From Betaproteobacteria bacterium (GTDB lineage Bacteria > Pseudomonadota > Gammaproteobacteria > Burkholderiales > SG8-41): DNA of 39,480 nucleotides. The notes under the pieces are model-generated. The model saw only the letters and a list, made by a program, of their open reading frames with translations. It was not told the origin of the DNA and ran no database searches. Below, piece by piece: positions 32,068-39,480 of this stretch. The stretch covers positions 1 to 39,480 of the forward strand of contig VGID01000036.1 in the NCBI GenBank assembly GCA_016868035.1. The letters are read 5' to 3'. Both the position numbers and the translations under genes were made by a program. Each line of letters opens with the position of its first letter. The first letter of the stretch is position 1.

Positions 32068-34950
32068 ATGAATGATCCCCGTCCTGATGCGCTCGAGCCG
32101 CTCGTCCGCGAGGTTGGCGCGCAGCTCTATCAGGAAGCCGTGAAGGCGCCGCCGGCGCTCTTCGGCGCGGGCGGGGTGCGCGGCGCGCTGCTGCAGCAGG
32201 CGCTCGCCGACAAGAAGCTGCGCACCGCGCTCTTCCAGTTCATCGACGTTTTGCCGCAGCTCGAGCGCGCGGGCGCGATCGCCGACCACTACGAGTCCTA
32301 TCTCCAGGGGCATGAACTCGCCGGCGTCTGGGGCAGGCTGCTCAAGCTCGGGAACCACCCCGCGCTCGCGTGGGCCGTGCGCGCGAACGTCGCCCGCACC
32401 GCGCGGCTCTTCCTCGTCGAGGAAAACGAGAGCGCGGTCCGGGAAGCCCTCGCGAGGCTCGCGGAAAGCGGCGCGCTCGTCACGATCGACGCCGTCGGAG
32501 AGGCGGTCCTCACCGAGGACGAAGCCGAGACCTACGTCGCTCGCTACCTCGAGCTCGTGCGCTGGCAGCAGGCCGCCGGCGTGGCGCCGCACCTCTCGCT
32601 CAAGCTCTCCGCGCTCACCCCGCGCTTCGACCCGCTCGATGCCGCGGGGGCCGAGCAGCGCGCGTTGAAACGCCTCGAGCCCCTGCTCGCCGAGGTCGCG
32701 CGCACGCGCGCTGCGCTGACCGTGGACATGGAGCACTACGAGCTGAAGCCGCTGGTGCTGCGGATCTTCCGCGCGCTCGTGGACGCGCATCCCGGTCGCG
32801 ACTGGCTGCCGGGCATCGCGTTGCAGTCGTACCTGCCCGAGACCGGGCGCGACCTCGCGGAGCTCGTCGAGTGGGCGCGCGCCACACGGCGACGCATCGG
32901 GGTACGGCTCGTGAAGGGCGCGTACTGGGACACCGAGGTCGCTGTCGCGCGCCAGCGCCGCTGGCCGGTGCCAGTGTACGTGAACAAGGAAGAGACCGAC
33001 GCGAGCTACGAGCGGTTGACGCGCCTGCTCTTCGAGAGCCGCGACACGATCCATACGGCGATCGCGAGCCACAACCCTCGCAGCCTCGCCCACGCCGCCG
33101 CGCTGGCGCAGCGGCTCGAGGTAAAGCGCGAGGAGTGGGAGATCCAGGTCCTCTACGGCATGGCCGGCCCGCTGCAGCATGCGCTTGCGGGCATGAATCT
33201 CCCCGTGCGCGTGTACGTGCCGACCGGGGATCTCGTGATCGGCATCGCCTACCTGATCCGGCGCCTGCTGGAGAACACGGCGAGCACCTCGGTGCTGCGC
33301 CAGACGTATGCCGAAGCCGAGGACCTCGACGCGCTGCTCGCGCCCCCGTCCACTGCGGTCCCGGCGAGCCCGAAGACGGCGCCCGACACGCCCGGTTTCG
33401 CCAACACACCGCTGACGGATTTCAGCCGCGAGGGAAACCGCGAAAACTTCGCGCGCTCCCTATCCGGGGTTCGATCGCAGCTCGGACGGGCCTATCGTCT
33501 CGTCATTCCGGGAACACGCGAGCCGGCCGCCGACATCCAGCGCTCGCTCAATCCGGCGCAGCCCGGCGAGGCCGTGGGCAACGTGGAGCTTGCGGGCCGC
33601 GCCCACGCGGAGCAGGCGATCGCGAATGCGCTCGCCGCCTTCCCGGCGTGGCGGGATGCGCCCGTCGAGCAGCGCGTCTCCGCCGCCCTGCGGGCGGCGG
33701 GACTTCTGTTCGAGCGCCGCGCCGAGCTCGCGGCGTGGCAGGTGCTCGAGCAGGGCAAGAACTGGCGCGAGGCGGACGCCGACGTCGCCGAGGCGATCGA
33801 CTACCTGCGCTACTACGCCGCCGAGGCCGCCGAGCTCGGCGGCTGGCAGCCGACGCAGCGCTTCCCCGGCGAGCTCAACCACACGCGCTACGAGCCGCGC
33901 GGCGTGGCGGCGGTCATCGCGCCGTGGAATTTCCCGCTCGCCATCCTCACCGGCATGACGAGCGCGGCGCTCGTCACCGGCAACTGCGCCGTGATGAAGC
34001 CGGCCGCGCCCGCCATGGTGGTGGCGCACAAGCTGCACGCGCTGCTGATCGAGGCGGGCTTCCCGCCGGAAGTCTGCCAGCTGCTCCCGGGGCGGGGCGC
34101 CGAGATCGGCGACTATCTGGTGAGCCATCCACAGGTCCACGTGATCGCCTTCACCGGCTCGCGCGAGGTCGGGCTCGCGATCCTGGAGCAGGCGGGCCGG
34201 ATCGTCCCGGGACAGACCCACGTGAAGCGCGTGGTGTGCGAGATGGGCGGCAAGAACGCGATCATCGTGGACGAGGACGCCGATCTCGACGAGGCGGTCG
34301 TGCACACGCTGCAATCCGCGTTCGGCTACCAGGGGCAGAAGTGCTCGGCCTGCTCGCGCCTGATCGTGGTCGGGCGCGTGCACGATCGGCTCGTCGCGCG
34401 GCTCGCCGCCGCGCTCGACGCCCACCCCTACGGTCCGCCGGAGGATCCGCGCTACGTGTTCGGGCCCGTCATCACGCGCGAGGCGCGCGAGAAGGCGCTC
34501 GCCTATATCGAGACCGGGAAGCGCGAAGGCCGTCTCGCCTACCTCGGCAAGGTGCCTGCCGAAGGCTACTACGTGCCGCCGGCGATCTTCACCGGCATCG
34601 AGCCCCGTCATCGTCTCGCCCGCGAGGAGATCTTCGGGCCAGTGCTCGCGGTGCTGCGGGCGGCGAGCTTCGAGCAGGCGCTCGAGATCGCTCTCGATTC
34701 GGATTACGCGCTGACCGGGGGCGTGTTCTCGCGCCTGCCGCAGCACCTCGCGCTCGCCCGGGAGCGCTTCCGGGTCGGCGACCTCTATCTCAACCGGCGC
34801 ATCACGGGCGCGCTCGTCGCCGCGCAGCCCTTCGGCGGCGCGCGGCTTTCCGGCACCGGCGTGCAGGCGGGCGGCGCCGACTACCTGAAACAGTTCCTGT
34901 GGTCGCGCGTGGTGAGTGAAAACACGATGCGTCATGGCTTCGTGCCATGA
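32068..34950 (+). CDS. putA: bifunctional proline dehydrogenase / L-glutamate-gamma-semialdehyde dehydrogenase PutA
   Basis: PutA oxidises proline to P5C with FAD, then P5C to glutamate with NAD. The protein has about 960 residues, the short PutA type without an N-terminal ribbon-helix-helix repressor domain. The PRODH barrel (about 60-430) shows HLSLKLSALTPRFDP, LTVDMEHYELK, RIGVRLVKGAYWDTEVA and EIQVLYGMAG. The ALDH domain (about 480-950) shows VIAPWNFPLAILTGM, the Glu motif VCEMGGKNAII, the nucleophile GYQGQKCSACSR and EEIFGPVLAV. An upstream in-frame GTG (32041) is an alternative start; neither has a clear SD. Its 3' end is duplicated 135 bp downstream. Confidence 0.95.
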   Translation: MNDPRPDALEPLVREVGAQLYQEAVKAPPALFGAGGVRGALLQQALADKKLRTALFQFIDVLPQLERAGAIADHYESYLQGHELAGVWGRLLKLGNHPALAWAVRANVARTARLFLVEENESAVREALARLAESGALVTIDAVGEAVLTEDEAETYVARYLELVRWQQAAGVAPHLSLKLSALTPRFDPLDAAGAEQRALKRLEPLLAEVARTRAALTVDMEHYELKPLVLRIFRALVDAHPGRDWLPGIALQSYLPETGRDLAELVEWARATRRRIGVRLVKGAYWDTEVAVARQRRWPVPVYVNKEETDASYERLTRLLFESRDTIHTAIASHNPRSLAHAAALAQRLEVKREEWEIQVLYGMAGPLQHALAGMNLPVRVYVPTGDLVIGIAYLIRRLLENTASTSVLRQTYAEAEDLDALLAPPSTAVPASPKTAPDTPGFANTPLTDFSREGNRENFARSLSGVRSQLGRAYRLVIPGTREPAADIQRSLNPAQPGEAVGNVELAGRAHAEQAIANALAAFPAWRDAPVEQRVSAALRAAGLLFERRAELAAWQVLEQGKNWREADADVAEAIDYLRYYAAEAAELGGWQPTQRFPGELNHTRYEPRGVAAVIAPWNFPLAILTGMTSAALVTGNCAVMKPAAPAMVVAHKLHALLIEAGFPPEVCQLLPGRGAEIGDYLVSHPQVHVIAFTGSREVGLAILEQAGRIVPGQTHVKRVVCEMGGKNAIIVDEDADLDEAVVHTLQSAFGYQGQKCSACSRLIVVGRVHDRLVARLAAALDAHPYGPPEDPRYVFGPVITREAREKALAYIETGKREGRLAYLGKVPAEGYYVPPAIFTGIEPRHRLAREEIFGPVLAVLRAASFEQALEIALDSDYALTGGVFSRLPQHLALARERFRVGDLYLNRRITGALVAAQPFGGARLSGTGVQAGGADYLKQFLWSRVVSENTMRHGFVP

Positions 34951-35091
34951 CAGACGGCTGCGGGCTATGCCCGAAGTCGTCTGCGCGGCCGAGGGGCGCG
35001 CCGCAGCTTGTTTCAGTGGAGGCTAACCTGCGCTAGCAGGTTATGCCGGAACTAAAACACGATGCGTCACGGCTTCGTGCCATAACACACG
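34919..35091 (+). repeat. direct repeat: the putA 3' end and its downstream copy
   Basis: 34919-34956 (last putA codons, stop and six following bases) recurs at 35054-35091 with 3 mismatches in 38. The copy contains the hairpin-forming stretch of the putA tail (CATGGC TTCGT GCCATG; the copy reads CACGGC TTCGT GCCATA). Such high identity suggests a recent duplication, or gene conversion of a hairpin element. Confidence 0.85.
34951..35043 (+). promoter_or_regulatory. two hairpins in the putA-arginase gap
   Basis: CAGACG-GCTG-CGGGC-TAT-GCCCG-AAGT-CGTCTG (34951-34983) forms a two-part stem. TAACCTGC-GCTA-GCAGGTTA (35024-35043) forms a perfect 8-bp stem with a 4-nt loop. Neither has a T-run. They may attenuate or process transcript passing from putA to the arginase gene. 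No known riboswitch consensus was recognised. Confidence 0.45.
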
Positions 35092-35188
35092 CGAGCGGAA
35101 CCTCGATGCCGTTCCCGGCTCTAAGTGCGAAATCGCGCTTGCGGGCGCAGGCACGGAGGGAGCGAGAACGGCCAGGAAGGAAGCAGGC

Positions 35189-36148
35189 GTGGAGCCGGCC
35201 CAGCCGGTGCACATCATCGGCGTCGCGTGCGGCGCCGGGGCGCCGGACCCGGGGTGCGCTGAAGGCCCGCGAGCGCTGCGGGAAGGCGGACTGGTTTCGC
35301 GGTTGCGGCGCGCGGGGCTGGACGCCGTCTGGAACGCCACCATCGAGGCGCCTGCAGAGCGCGACCCCTTCCGCGCCGTTGCGCTCGTCACCACCGCTCT
35401 TGCCCGCCGCGCCCGAGACCTTGCCGCACACAAGCGCCTGCCGGTCGTTCTTGGCGGAGATCACTCCTGCGCGATCGGCACCTGGAGAGGCATCGCCGCG
35501 GGGCTCGCCTCGCGCGGACCACTGGGCTTGATCTGGATTGATGCCCACATGGATGCGCATACCCCGCAGACCACTCGGAGCGGGATGCTGCACGGAATGC
35601 CACTCGCATGCCTGCTCGGATACGGCGACCCGCGCCTCACCGCCATCGCCGGCGGCGCGCGTCTGGATCCGGGCCTCGTCTGCCTGATCGGCGTACGCAG
35701 CTTCGAGATCGGGGAAGCCGCGCTGCTGCAGCGCCTCGGCGTGCGGGTATTCTTCATGCACGAAGTGGCGCGCCGTGGTCTGCCCGCGGTGCTGGCGGAA
35801 GCCATCGGCACGCTACGCGACCGGTCAGCCGCGCTCGGCGTCTCGCTGGACCTCGACGCCCTCGATCCGCGTGCCGCGCCCGGAGTGGGAAGCCCGGTCC
35901 CAAGGGGTATCCGGCCTGATCAACTGCTGGCAGCGCTGGCGGCGGCCGCTCCGGTCGCGCCGCTTGCGGGCATCGAGGTGGTGGAGTACAACCCCTACCG
36001 TGACACGCGCGGCGCGACGGCACGGATCGCCGCCGCGTTCCTGGAGGCGTTGCTGGCGAGGACTCCGGCGCAGCGCGTGCCCGCAAACGGGCCCTCCGGC
36101 AACGACGAGGAGGACGCCGCCGAGCGAACGCGCCGGCGCGCGGCCTGA
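35189..36148 (+). CDS. arginase / ureohydrolase-family enzyme
   Basis: The 319-residue metalloenzyme has the di-manganese motifs of arginases in order: LGGDHS (H92 in GGDHS, 89-93), DAHMDAH (118-124) and SLDLDALDP (D221, D223). A glutamate follows in GIEVVEYNP. EGPRALREGGL near the N-terminus is also typical. The start is GTG (35189) with AGGAAGG upstream. Downstream of putA, an arginase fits arginine catabolism: arginine to ornithine plus urea, then on to glutamate through P5C or proline. Agmatinase or another ureohydrolase cannot be excluded. The last 30 residues are a polar, arginine-rich tail. Confidence 0.88.
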   Translation: MEPAQPVHIIGVACGAGAPDPGCAEGPRALREGGLVSRLRRAGLDAVWNATIEAPAERDPFRAVALVTTALARRARDLAAHKRLPVVLGGDHSCAIGTWRGIAAGLASRGPLGLIWIDAHMDAHTPQTTRSGMLHGMPLACLLGYGDPRLTAIAGGARLDPGLVCLIGVRSFEIGEAALLQRLGVRVFFMHEVARRGLPAVLAEAIGTLRDRSAALGVSLDLDALDPRAAPGVGSPVPRGIRPDQLLAALAAAAPVAPLAGIEVVEYNPYRDTRGATARIAAAFLEALLARTPAQRVPANGPSGNDEEDAAERTRRRAA

Positions 36149-36157
36149 AATGAAAGG

Positions 36158-36475
36158 ATGGCCACCGTGTTGGTGCGTTTTCACAGCGAAGCGGGCAGCG
36201 TGCTGATGTTCGGCGAGGTCGCCACCGCCGTGCTCAAGATGATGGGCCAGAGCGGGGTGGTGCCCGGCGCGCTGCAGGCCGCGGACGTGCCCGCCGCGCT
36301 CGAGCGTCTCAAGCGCGCCGCGGCCGCGGCGCCGCGCGACCAGGCCGGTCAGGAAGCGCAGCCGGAGGAAAACGCGCAGCCCGGCGTGTCGCTGAGGCAG
36401 CGCGCTTATCCGCTGATCGAGCTGCTCGCCCGTACCGCGGCAAAGGAAGTTGCGGTCGTCTGGGAGCAGGAGTAG
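36158..36475 (+). CDS. DUF1840 family protein
   Basis: The 105-residue cytoplasmic protein begins ATVLVRFHSEAGSVLMFGEV, the DUF1840 pattern (a short beta strand, then a methionine-rich helix), with VVPGALQAADVPAALERL next. It ends SLRQRAYPLIELLARTAAKE, a helix typical of this mostly betaproteobacterial family. Function is unknown. It lies nine bases after the arginase stop and is likely co-transcribed. Confidence 0.85.
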   Translation: MATVLVRFHSEAGSVLMFGEVATAVLKMMGQSGVVPGALQAADVPAALERLKRAAAAAPRDQAGQEAQPEENAQPGVSLRQRAYPLIELLARTAAKEVAVVWEQE

Positions 36476-36506
36476 GAACTTGTCGGGGTCTCGCCCGACA
36501 AATTCC
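36474..36506. terminator. hairpin between convergent DUF1840 and ankyrin genes
   Basis: AGGAA-CT-TGTCGGG and CCCGACA-AA-TTCCT pair around a short loop, directly between the two stop codons (TAG at 36473-36475 and TAG at 36506-36508). It could serve both strands as a weak bidirectional terminator, though no T-run is present. Confidence 0.5.
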
Positions 36507-37282
36507 TATCCGCACCGCTTCGCAGTGGCTTCTCCCGGACCGAGGCTCTCCGCGCAGCTCAGCACGCGCACGAGGTGCGTGTGGTTGTATCTCGCCGCGT
36601 ACTCGCGCGCGGTGTGCCCGCCAATGACCCGTATCCTCGCGTCTGCCCCCGCGCGCAACAGCACGAGCACCGTGTTCCGGTTCCCCTGCATCGCGGCCAT
36701 CATGAGGGGAGTATTGGCGTGCGACCACCCGTCCTCGGCGTCGCCATTGACGCGCGCACCGCGCTCGATGAGCAAGCGCACGATGCGGTTATGGCCCTGG
36801 TATGCGGCATACGCAAGCGGGGTGTAGCTCCCCGGGTCGTTTTCCAGAGACGCCCCCGCCTGCAGCAGCAGCCGCGCGGCCATCTCGTGGCGCGCGTACG
36901 ACCGCGGATCGTCGGGATCGTCTGCATCCCGGAAGAACGATGCGAGCATCAGCGCCGTTTCGTGCGCCGGGGTACGCGCGTTGACGTTGGCGCCGGCCGA
37001 GAGCAAGTATCCGAGCACGCGCAGCGACGCCGCCCTCGCGGCGATGGTGATGAGGGGCGTGCCCTCCATGTACGCGGGCGCCGGAATGCGCTGATCGGGA
37101 CTGAGCGCGCCGGCCTTGACCAGCGCGCGCACGTACTCGGCGTGGTCCGTGACGATCGCGTTGCGCAGGCGATCGACGTCGATCAGCCGCGGGTCGGTGG
37201 GCAGCTGGACGCAGCCCGCCAGCGCGGCGAGCAGCAGAAAGGCGCCTGCGCGCTGCGCGCCCGAGATGAAATAACGGCTCAT
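36506..37282 (-). CDS. ankyrin-repeat lipoprotein
   Basis: The 258-residue protein has a lipoprotein signal, MSRYFISGAQRAGAFLLLAA followed by lipobox LAGC (C24), so it is membrane-anchored and probably periplasmic. About five ankyrin repeats follow: EGTPLITIAARAASLRVLGY, NVNARTPAHETALMLASFFR, PGSYTPLAYAAYQGHNRIVR, HANTPLMMAAMQGNRNTVLV, then IRVIGGHTAREYAARYNHTH. The start at 37282 was chosen for the signal peptide; the longer upstream open frame crosses a repeat element. The partner is unknown. Confidence 0.85.
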   Translation of the reverse strand: MSRYFISGAQRAGAFLLLAALAGCVQLPTDPRLIDVDRLRNAIVTDHAEYVRALVKAGALSPDQRIPAPAYMEGTPLITIAARAASLRVLGYLLSAGANVNARTPAHETALMLASFFRDADDPDDPRSYARHEMAARLLLQAGASLENDPGSYTPLAYAAYQGHNRIVRLLIERGARVNGDAEDGWSHANTPLMMAAMQGNRNTVLVLLRAGADARIRVIGGHTAREYAARYNHTHLVRVLSCAESLGPGEATAKRCG

Positions 37283-37433
37283 CGTCCCGCTGGATGTTCT
37301 TGTCGTCCGCCGCGCGGGCCGCTTGCGCTGCATCCCCCGTCGCAGCCCGGCACTCCAAGTATAGCCAGAAAAGGCTCGCCGGATGAGCGGCGCGCAGCGT
37401 CCGTTCCATACGGCGCAGACGGCCCGGCGCGCG

Positions 37434-37502
37434 CGAATTGAGCGGCGATCCATCGTCCGCTCCAATTCGCGCAGATAAACCGGCGCGACGCGTCCGGGTT
37501 TA
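37434..37502. repeat. composite palindromic dispersed element, copy 2
   Basis: The outer pair is GCGCGAATTGAGCGG (37434-37448) and CCGCTCCAATTCGCGC around an 11-nt loop. Next to it is ATAAACCGGCGCGACGCGTC and GGGTTTAT, a self-complementary module ending at the ychF stop codon. Module order and sequence match the element at 2245-2385 downstream of tRNA-Lys. Both copies lie at a gene 3' end in the same orientation relative to transcription. Confidence 0.7.
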
Positions 37503-38594
37503 TCAGACGTTGAAGCGAAAGTAGATTACGTCTCCGTCCCGCACCACGTAATCCCGGCCCTCGAGGCGCATCTTCCCCGCCTGCCGGGCGCCCTGTTCGC
37601 CGCCGCAGGCGACGTAGTCCTCGTACGCGATCACCTCGGCGCGGATGAAGCCGCGCTCGAAGTCGGTGTGGATCGTGCCCGCGGCCTGGGACGCGGTTTC
37701 GCCTTTGTGAAGAGTCCACGCGCGCACTTCGCGCGGACCCGCGGTGAAGAACGTTTCGAGTCCCAGCAGTTCGTACGCGGCGTGGATCACCCGGTCGAGG
37801 CCGGGCGCATCGAGCCCGAGGTCGGCGAGAAACGCGAGGCGGTCGGGCTCGCTCATATCCGCGATTTCGGCCTCGAGCCTGGCGCAGATCGGAACCACCG
37901 GCGCCCCCTCGCGCGCGGCGTGCGCGCGCACCGCATCGAGCAGGGGGTTGTCATGGAACCCGTGCTCGTCCACGTTCGCCACGTAGATCGCGGGCTTGTC
38001 CGTGAGCAGGCACAACGGCCGCAGCAGCTCCAGCGCCTGCGGCTCCAGCCGCAGGCTGCGCACCGGCTTCGCCTGGTCGAGGTGCGCGCGCACCGCCTGC
38101 AGCACCGCGTCCAGGCGTATCGCTTCCTTGTCGCCCGATCTCGCCTTAGGGGCGGCCCGCTGCAGGGTTTTCTCGACGGTCGCCAGGTCGGCCAGCGCGA
38201 GCTCGGTCTGGATGACCTCGATGTCGGCCACGGGATCGATGCGCCCGCCGACGTGCACGACATTGGGATCCTCGAAGCAGCGCACGAGATCGATGACGCC
38301 GTCGGTCTCGCGGATGTGGGCGAGAAACTGGTTGCCGAGACCCTCGCCTTTGGAAGCGCCCGCGACGAGCCCGGCGATGTCCACGAACTCCACGACCGCC
38401 GGCGTCACCTTCTCGGGACGCGCAAGCTCCGCGATCCGCGGGAGCCTCGGGTCGGGCACGGCCACGACGCCCACGTTCGGGTCGATGGTGCAGAAAGGAT
38501 AGTTCTCAGCCGGGATCGCGGACCGGGTGAGCGCGTTGAACAGCGTGGACTTGCCGACGTTGGGCAGGCCGACAATACCGCATCGCAAACTCAT
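37503..38594 (-). CDS. ychF: redox-regulated ATPase YchF (Obg-like)
   Basis: YchF is an Obg-family P-loop protein that prefers ATP and associates with ribosomes. The 363-residue protein has Walker A GLPNVGKS (9-16), switch/G3 FVDIAGLVAGASKGEGLGNQ, NxxE-type specificity region YVANVDEHGF, and the C-terminal TGS domain ending DYVVRDGDVIYFRFNV. Length is normal. The ATG overlaps the pth stop (ATGA), giving tight coupling in the standard pth-ychF pair. Confidence 0.97.
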   Translation of the reverse strand: MSLRCGIVGLPNVGKSTLFNALTRSAIPAENYPFCTIDPNVGVVAVPDPRLPRIAELARPEKVTPAVVEFVDIAGLVAGASKGEGLGNQFLAHIRETDGVIDLVRCFEDPNVVHVGGRIDPVADIEVIQTELALADLATVEKTLQRAAPKARSGDKEAIRLDAVLQAVRAHLDQAKPVRSLRLEPQALELLRPLCLLTDKPAIYVANVDEHGFHDNPLLDAVRAHAAREGAPVVPICARLEAEIADMSEPDRLAFLADLGLDAPGLDRVIHAAYELLGLETFFTAGPREVRAWTLHKGETASQAAGTIHTDFERGFIRAEVIAYEDYVACGGEQGARQAGKMRLEGRDYVVRDGDVIYFRFNV

Positions 38595-39394
38595 TTCTTG
38601 CGCGCCGGATCCTGCTCCGGCAGGAGCCTCTTCAGCAGCGAGCCCAGAATGCCCGCCTTTTCCGGCTTCGCGGTCTTCTCTTCCGGCTCGGCCTTCCCGG
38701 CCCTGCCGGGCTTGCCGGCCTTGTCCGGCTTCTCGGGCCTCTCCGCTTGACGCGGCTTCTTCTTCTCGACGGCTTCCGCCCTCGGCGGCCGGGCGGGCTC
38801 CGGCTTCACCGGCCGCTCCGCCGCTACGGGCTCGGGCCCGGTGTGGAGCTTGAGCATCGCGCCCTGCGTGTCACCGCCGAGAACGAGCGGCAGCGCCTCG
38901 AGCGCGCGTCCGATCGCGCCGTCGATCGCGGCGCGCTCGTCCTGCGTGGGCTTGTGCAGCACGTAATCGGTCACGGCATTCTTGTCGCCGGGGTGGCCGA
39001 CGCCGATGCGCAGCCGCCAGTAATCGTGCGAGCCCAGGCGCGCGGAGATGTCCTTCAGACCGTTGTGTCCGGCGATGCCCCCGCCCTGCTTGATCCTCGC
39101 CACCCCCGGCGGGAAGTCGAGCTCGTCGTGCACGACGATGATCTCGGAAGGCGCGATCCGGAAGAAGCTCGCCAGCAGCTGCACCGGGCGGCCGCTCGTG
39201 TTCATGAAGGTCTCGGGGAGCAGCAGCCAAGCGCCGCTCGACTCGTGCCTGCCGACGAGCGCCTGGAACTTCGCCTCCTTGCGCAAGACCGTGCGCGTCT
39301 CGGCCGCGAAACGCTCGACGACCCAGTAGCCCGCGTTGTGGCGCGTATCCTCGTATTTGCGGCCCGGATTGCCGAGCCCGACGATGAGCTTCAT
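38591..39394 (-). CDS. pth: peptidyl-tRNA hydrolase with long C-terminal extension
   Basis: Pth releases peptides from peptidyl-tRNA dropped by ribosomes. Residues 1-185 are a normal Pth: GLGNPGRKYEDTRHNAG with the catalytic His19, PETFMNTSG, HDELDFPPG, GGGIAGHNGLKDI and RLRIGVGHP. Bacterial Pth proteins are typically about 190 residues, but this one has 267. The extra 80 residues are a Pro/Lys/Glu/Ala-rich, probably disordered segment (AEAVEKKKPRQAERPEKPDK, then AGKPGRAGKAEPEEK), closing with a short amphipathic stretch GILGSLLKRLLPEQ. No SD precedes the ATG; a paired repeat array lies upstream. Confidence 0.95.
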   Translation of the reverse strand: MKLIVGLGNPGRKYEDTRHNAGYWVVERFAAETRTVLRKEAKFQALVGRHESSGAWLLLPETFMNTSGRPVQLLASFFRIAPSEIIVVHDELDFPPGVARIKQGGGIAGHNGLKDISARLGSHDYWRLRIGVGHPGDKNAVTDYVLHKPTQDERAAIDGAIGRALEALPLVLGGDTQGAMLKLHTGPEPVAAERPVKPEPARPPRAEAVEKKKPRQAERPEKPDKAGKPGRAGKAEPEEKTAKPEKAGILGSLLKRLLPEQDPARKK

Positions 39395-39400
39395 AAGAAC

Positions 39401-39480
39401 CGAAAGAAGAGAGACGCGAGGCGAGAGACGTCAGGAGGTGAACGGATTGGGGTTTGACGCCTCTCCCCTCTCTCCTCTCT
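39401..39480. repeat. paired array upstream of pth, running off the window
   Basis: Minus orientation: the first arm (39456-39480) reads AGAGAGGAGAGAGGGGAGAG and onward. The second arm (39401-39432) reads GACGTCTCTCGCCTCGCGTC and onward, ending seven bases before the pth ATG. Polarity matches the other inter-gene arrays, so an upstream gene stop is expected just beyond 39480. Confidence 0.75.

Noticed and set aside
32370-34919. 849-residue frame overlapping putA on the same strand
   Set aside because: Arg/Ala/Gly-rich shadow of putA; no motifs.
34951-35188. Known riboswitch or small RNA in the putA-arginase gap
   Set aside because: Hairpins are present but match no aptamer I can recognise.

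Overview
The window is a GC-rich, densely coded chromosomal segment that looks betaproteobacterial (Burkholderiales or a neighbour). The evidence is the contiguous yebC-ruvCAB-ybgC-tolQRAB-pal-cpoB-queC block, three Bug-family (TctC-like) solute-binding proteins, a DUF1840 protein, and pth-ychF. No phage, transposase, integrase or CRISPR array was found. Most calls rest on recognisable family motifs; no database search was run.

Layout. 1-2.1 kb: a partial gene end, a Gfo/Idh/MocA oxidoreductase and a shortened Bug binding protein. 2.2-2.5 kb: a dispersed palindromic element and tRNA-Lys(TTT) with its own promoter. 2.6-13.6 kb (minus strand): a YeeE/YedE transporter, queC, the complete Tol-Pal envelope system and the Ruv Holliday-junction system, headed by yebC. 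13.6-15.1 kb (plus): a HerA/YjgR-type ATPase. 15.5-19.5 kb (minus): an operon of amidohydrolase, octopine-dehydrogenase-like enzyme and two Bug proteins, probably a small catabolic unit of unknown substrate. 19.6-22.2 kb: a frameshifted MFS transporter, an EamA transporter, and a collapsed hiuH remnant. 22.2-28.3 kb (plus): xdhA-xdhB-xdhC-puuD, a translationally coupled operon taking hypoxanthine/xanthine to urate and on to 5-hydroxyisourate. 28.4-31.0 kb (minus): a NitT/TauT-type ABC importer. 31.1-31.9 kb: an EamA tail fragment, and an SPW-repeat membrane protein with a clear terminator. 32-36.5 kb (plus): PutA (proline to glutamate), an arginase-family enzyme and DUF1840. 36.5-39.4 kb (minus): ankyrin lipoprotein, ychF, and pth with a long C-terminal extension.

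The most unusual feature is not a gene. About a dozen intergenic gaps carry short degenerate tandem arrays, mostly of 7-bp period (8, 9 or 15 bp in a few). Their vocabulary differs from gap to gap (GGTAAGC, GTGAGCG, GAGGATT, GAGAGAC, GACGAGC, ACAGGATTA). Most come as two complementary arms. In gaps between co-oriented genes the purine-rich arm starts at, or even supplies, the stop codon of the upstream gene, and the pyrimidine-rich arm lies just before the start codon of the next gene. Seven of eight genes preceded by a pyrimidine-rich array have no visible Shine-Dalgarno sequence, whereas most genes elsewhere in the window have good ones. This looks like a directional intergenic system acting at the DNA or mRNA level. 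I do not recognise it as a described one.

The window also shows repeated gene decay by internal deletion or tail duplication: hiuH, a Bug protein, MFS, EamA, and the 3' ends of the herA-like gene and putA.
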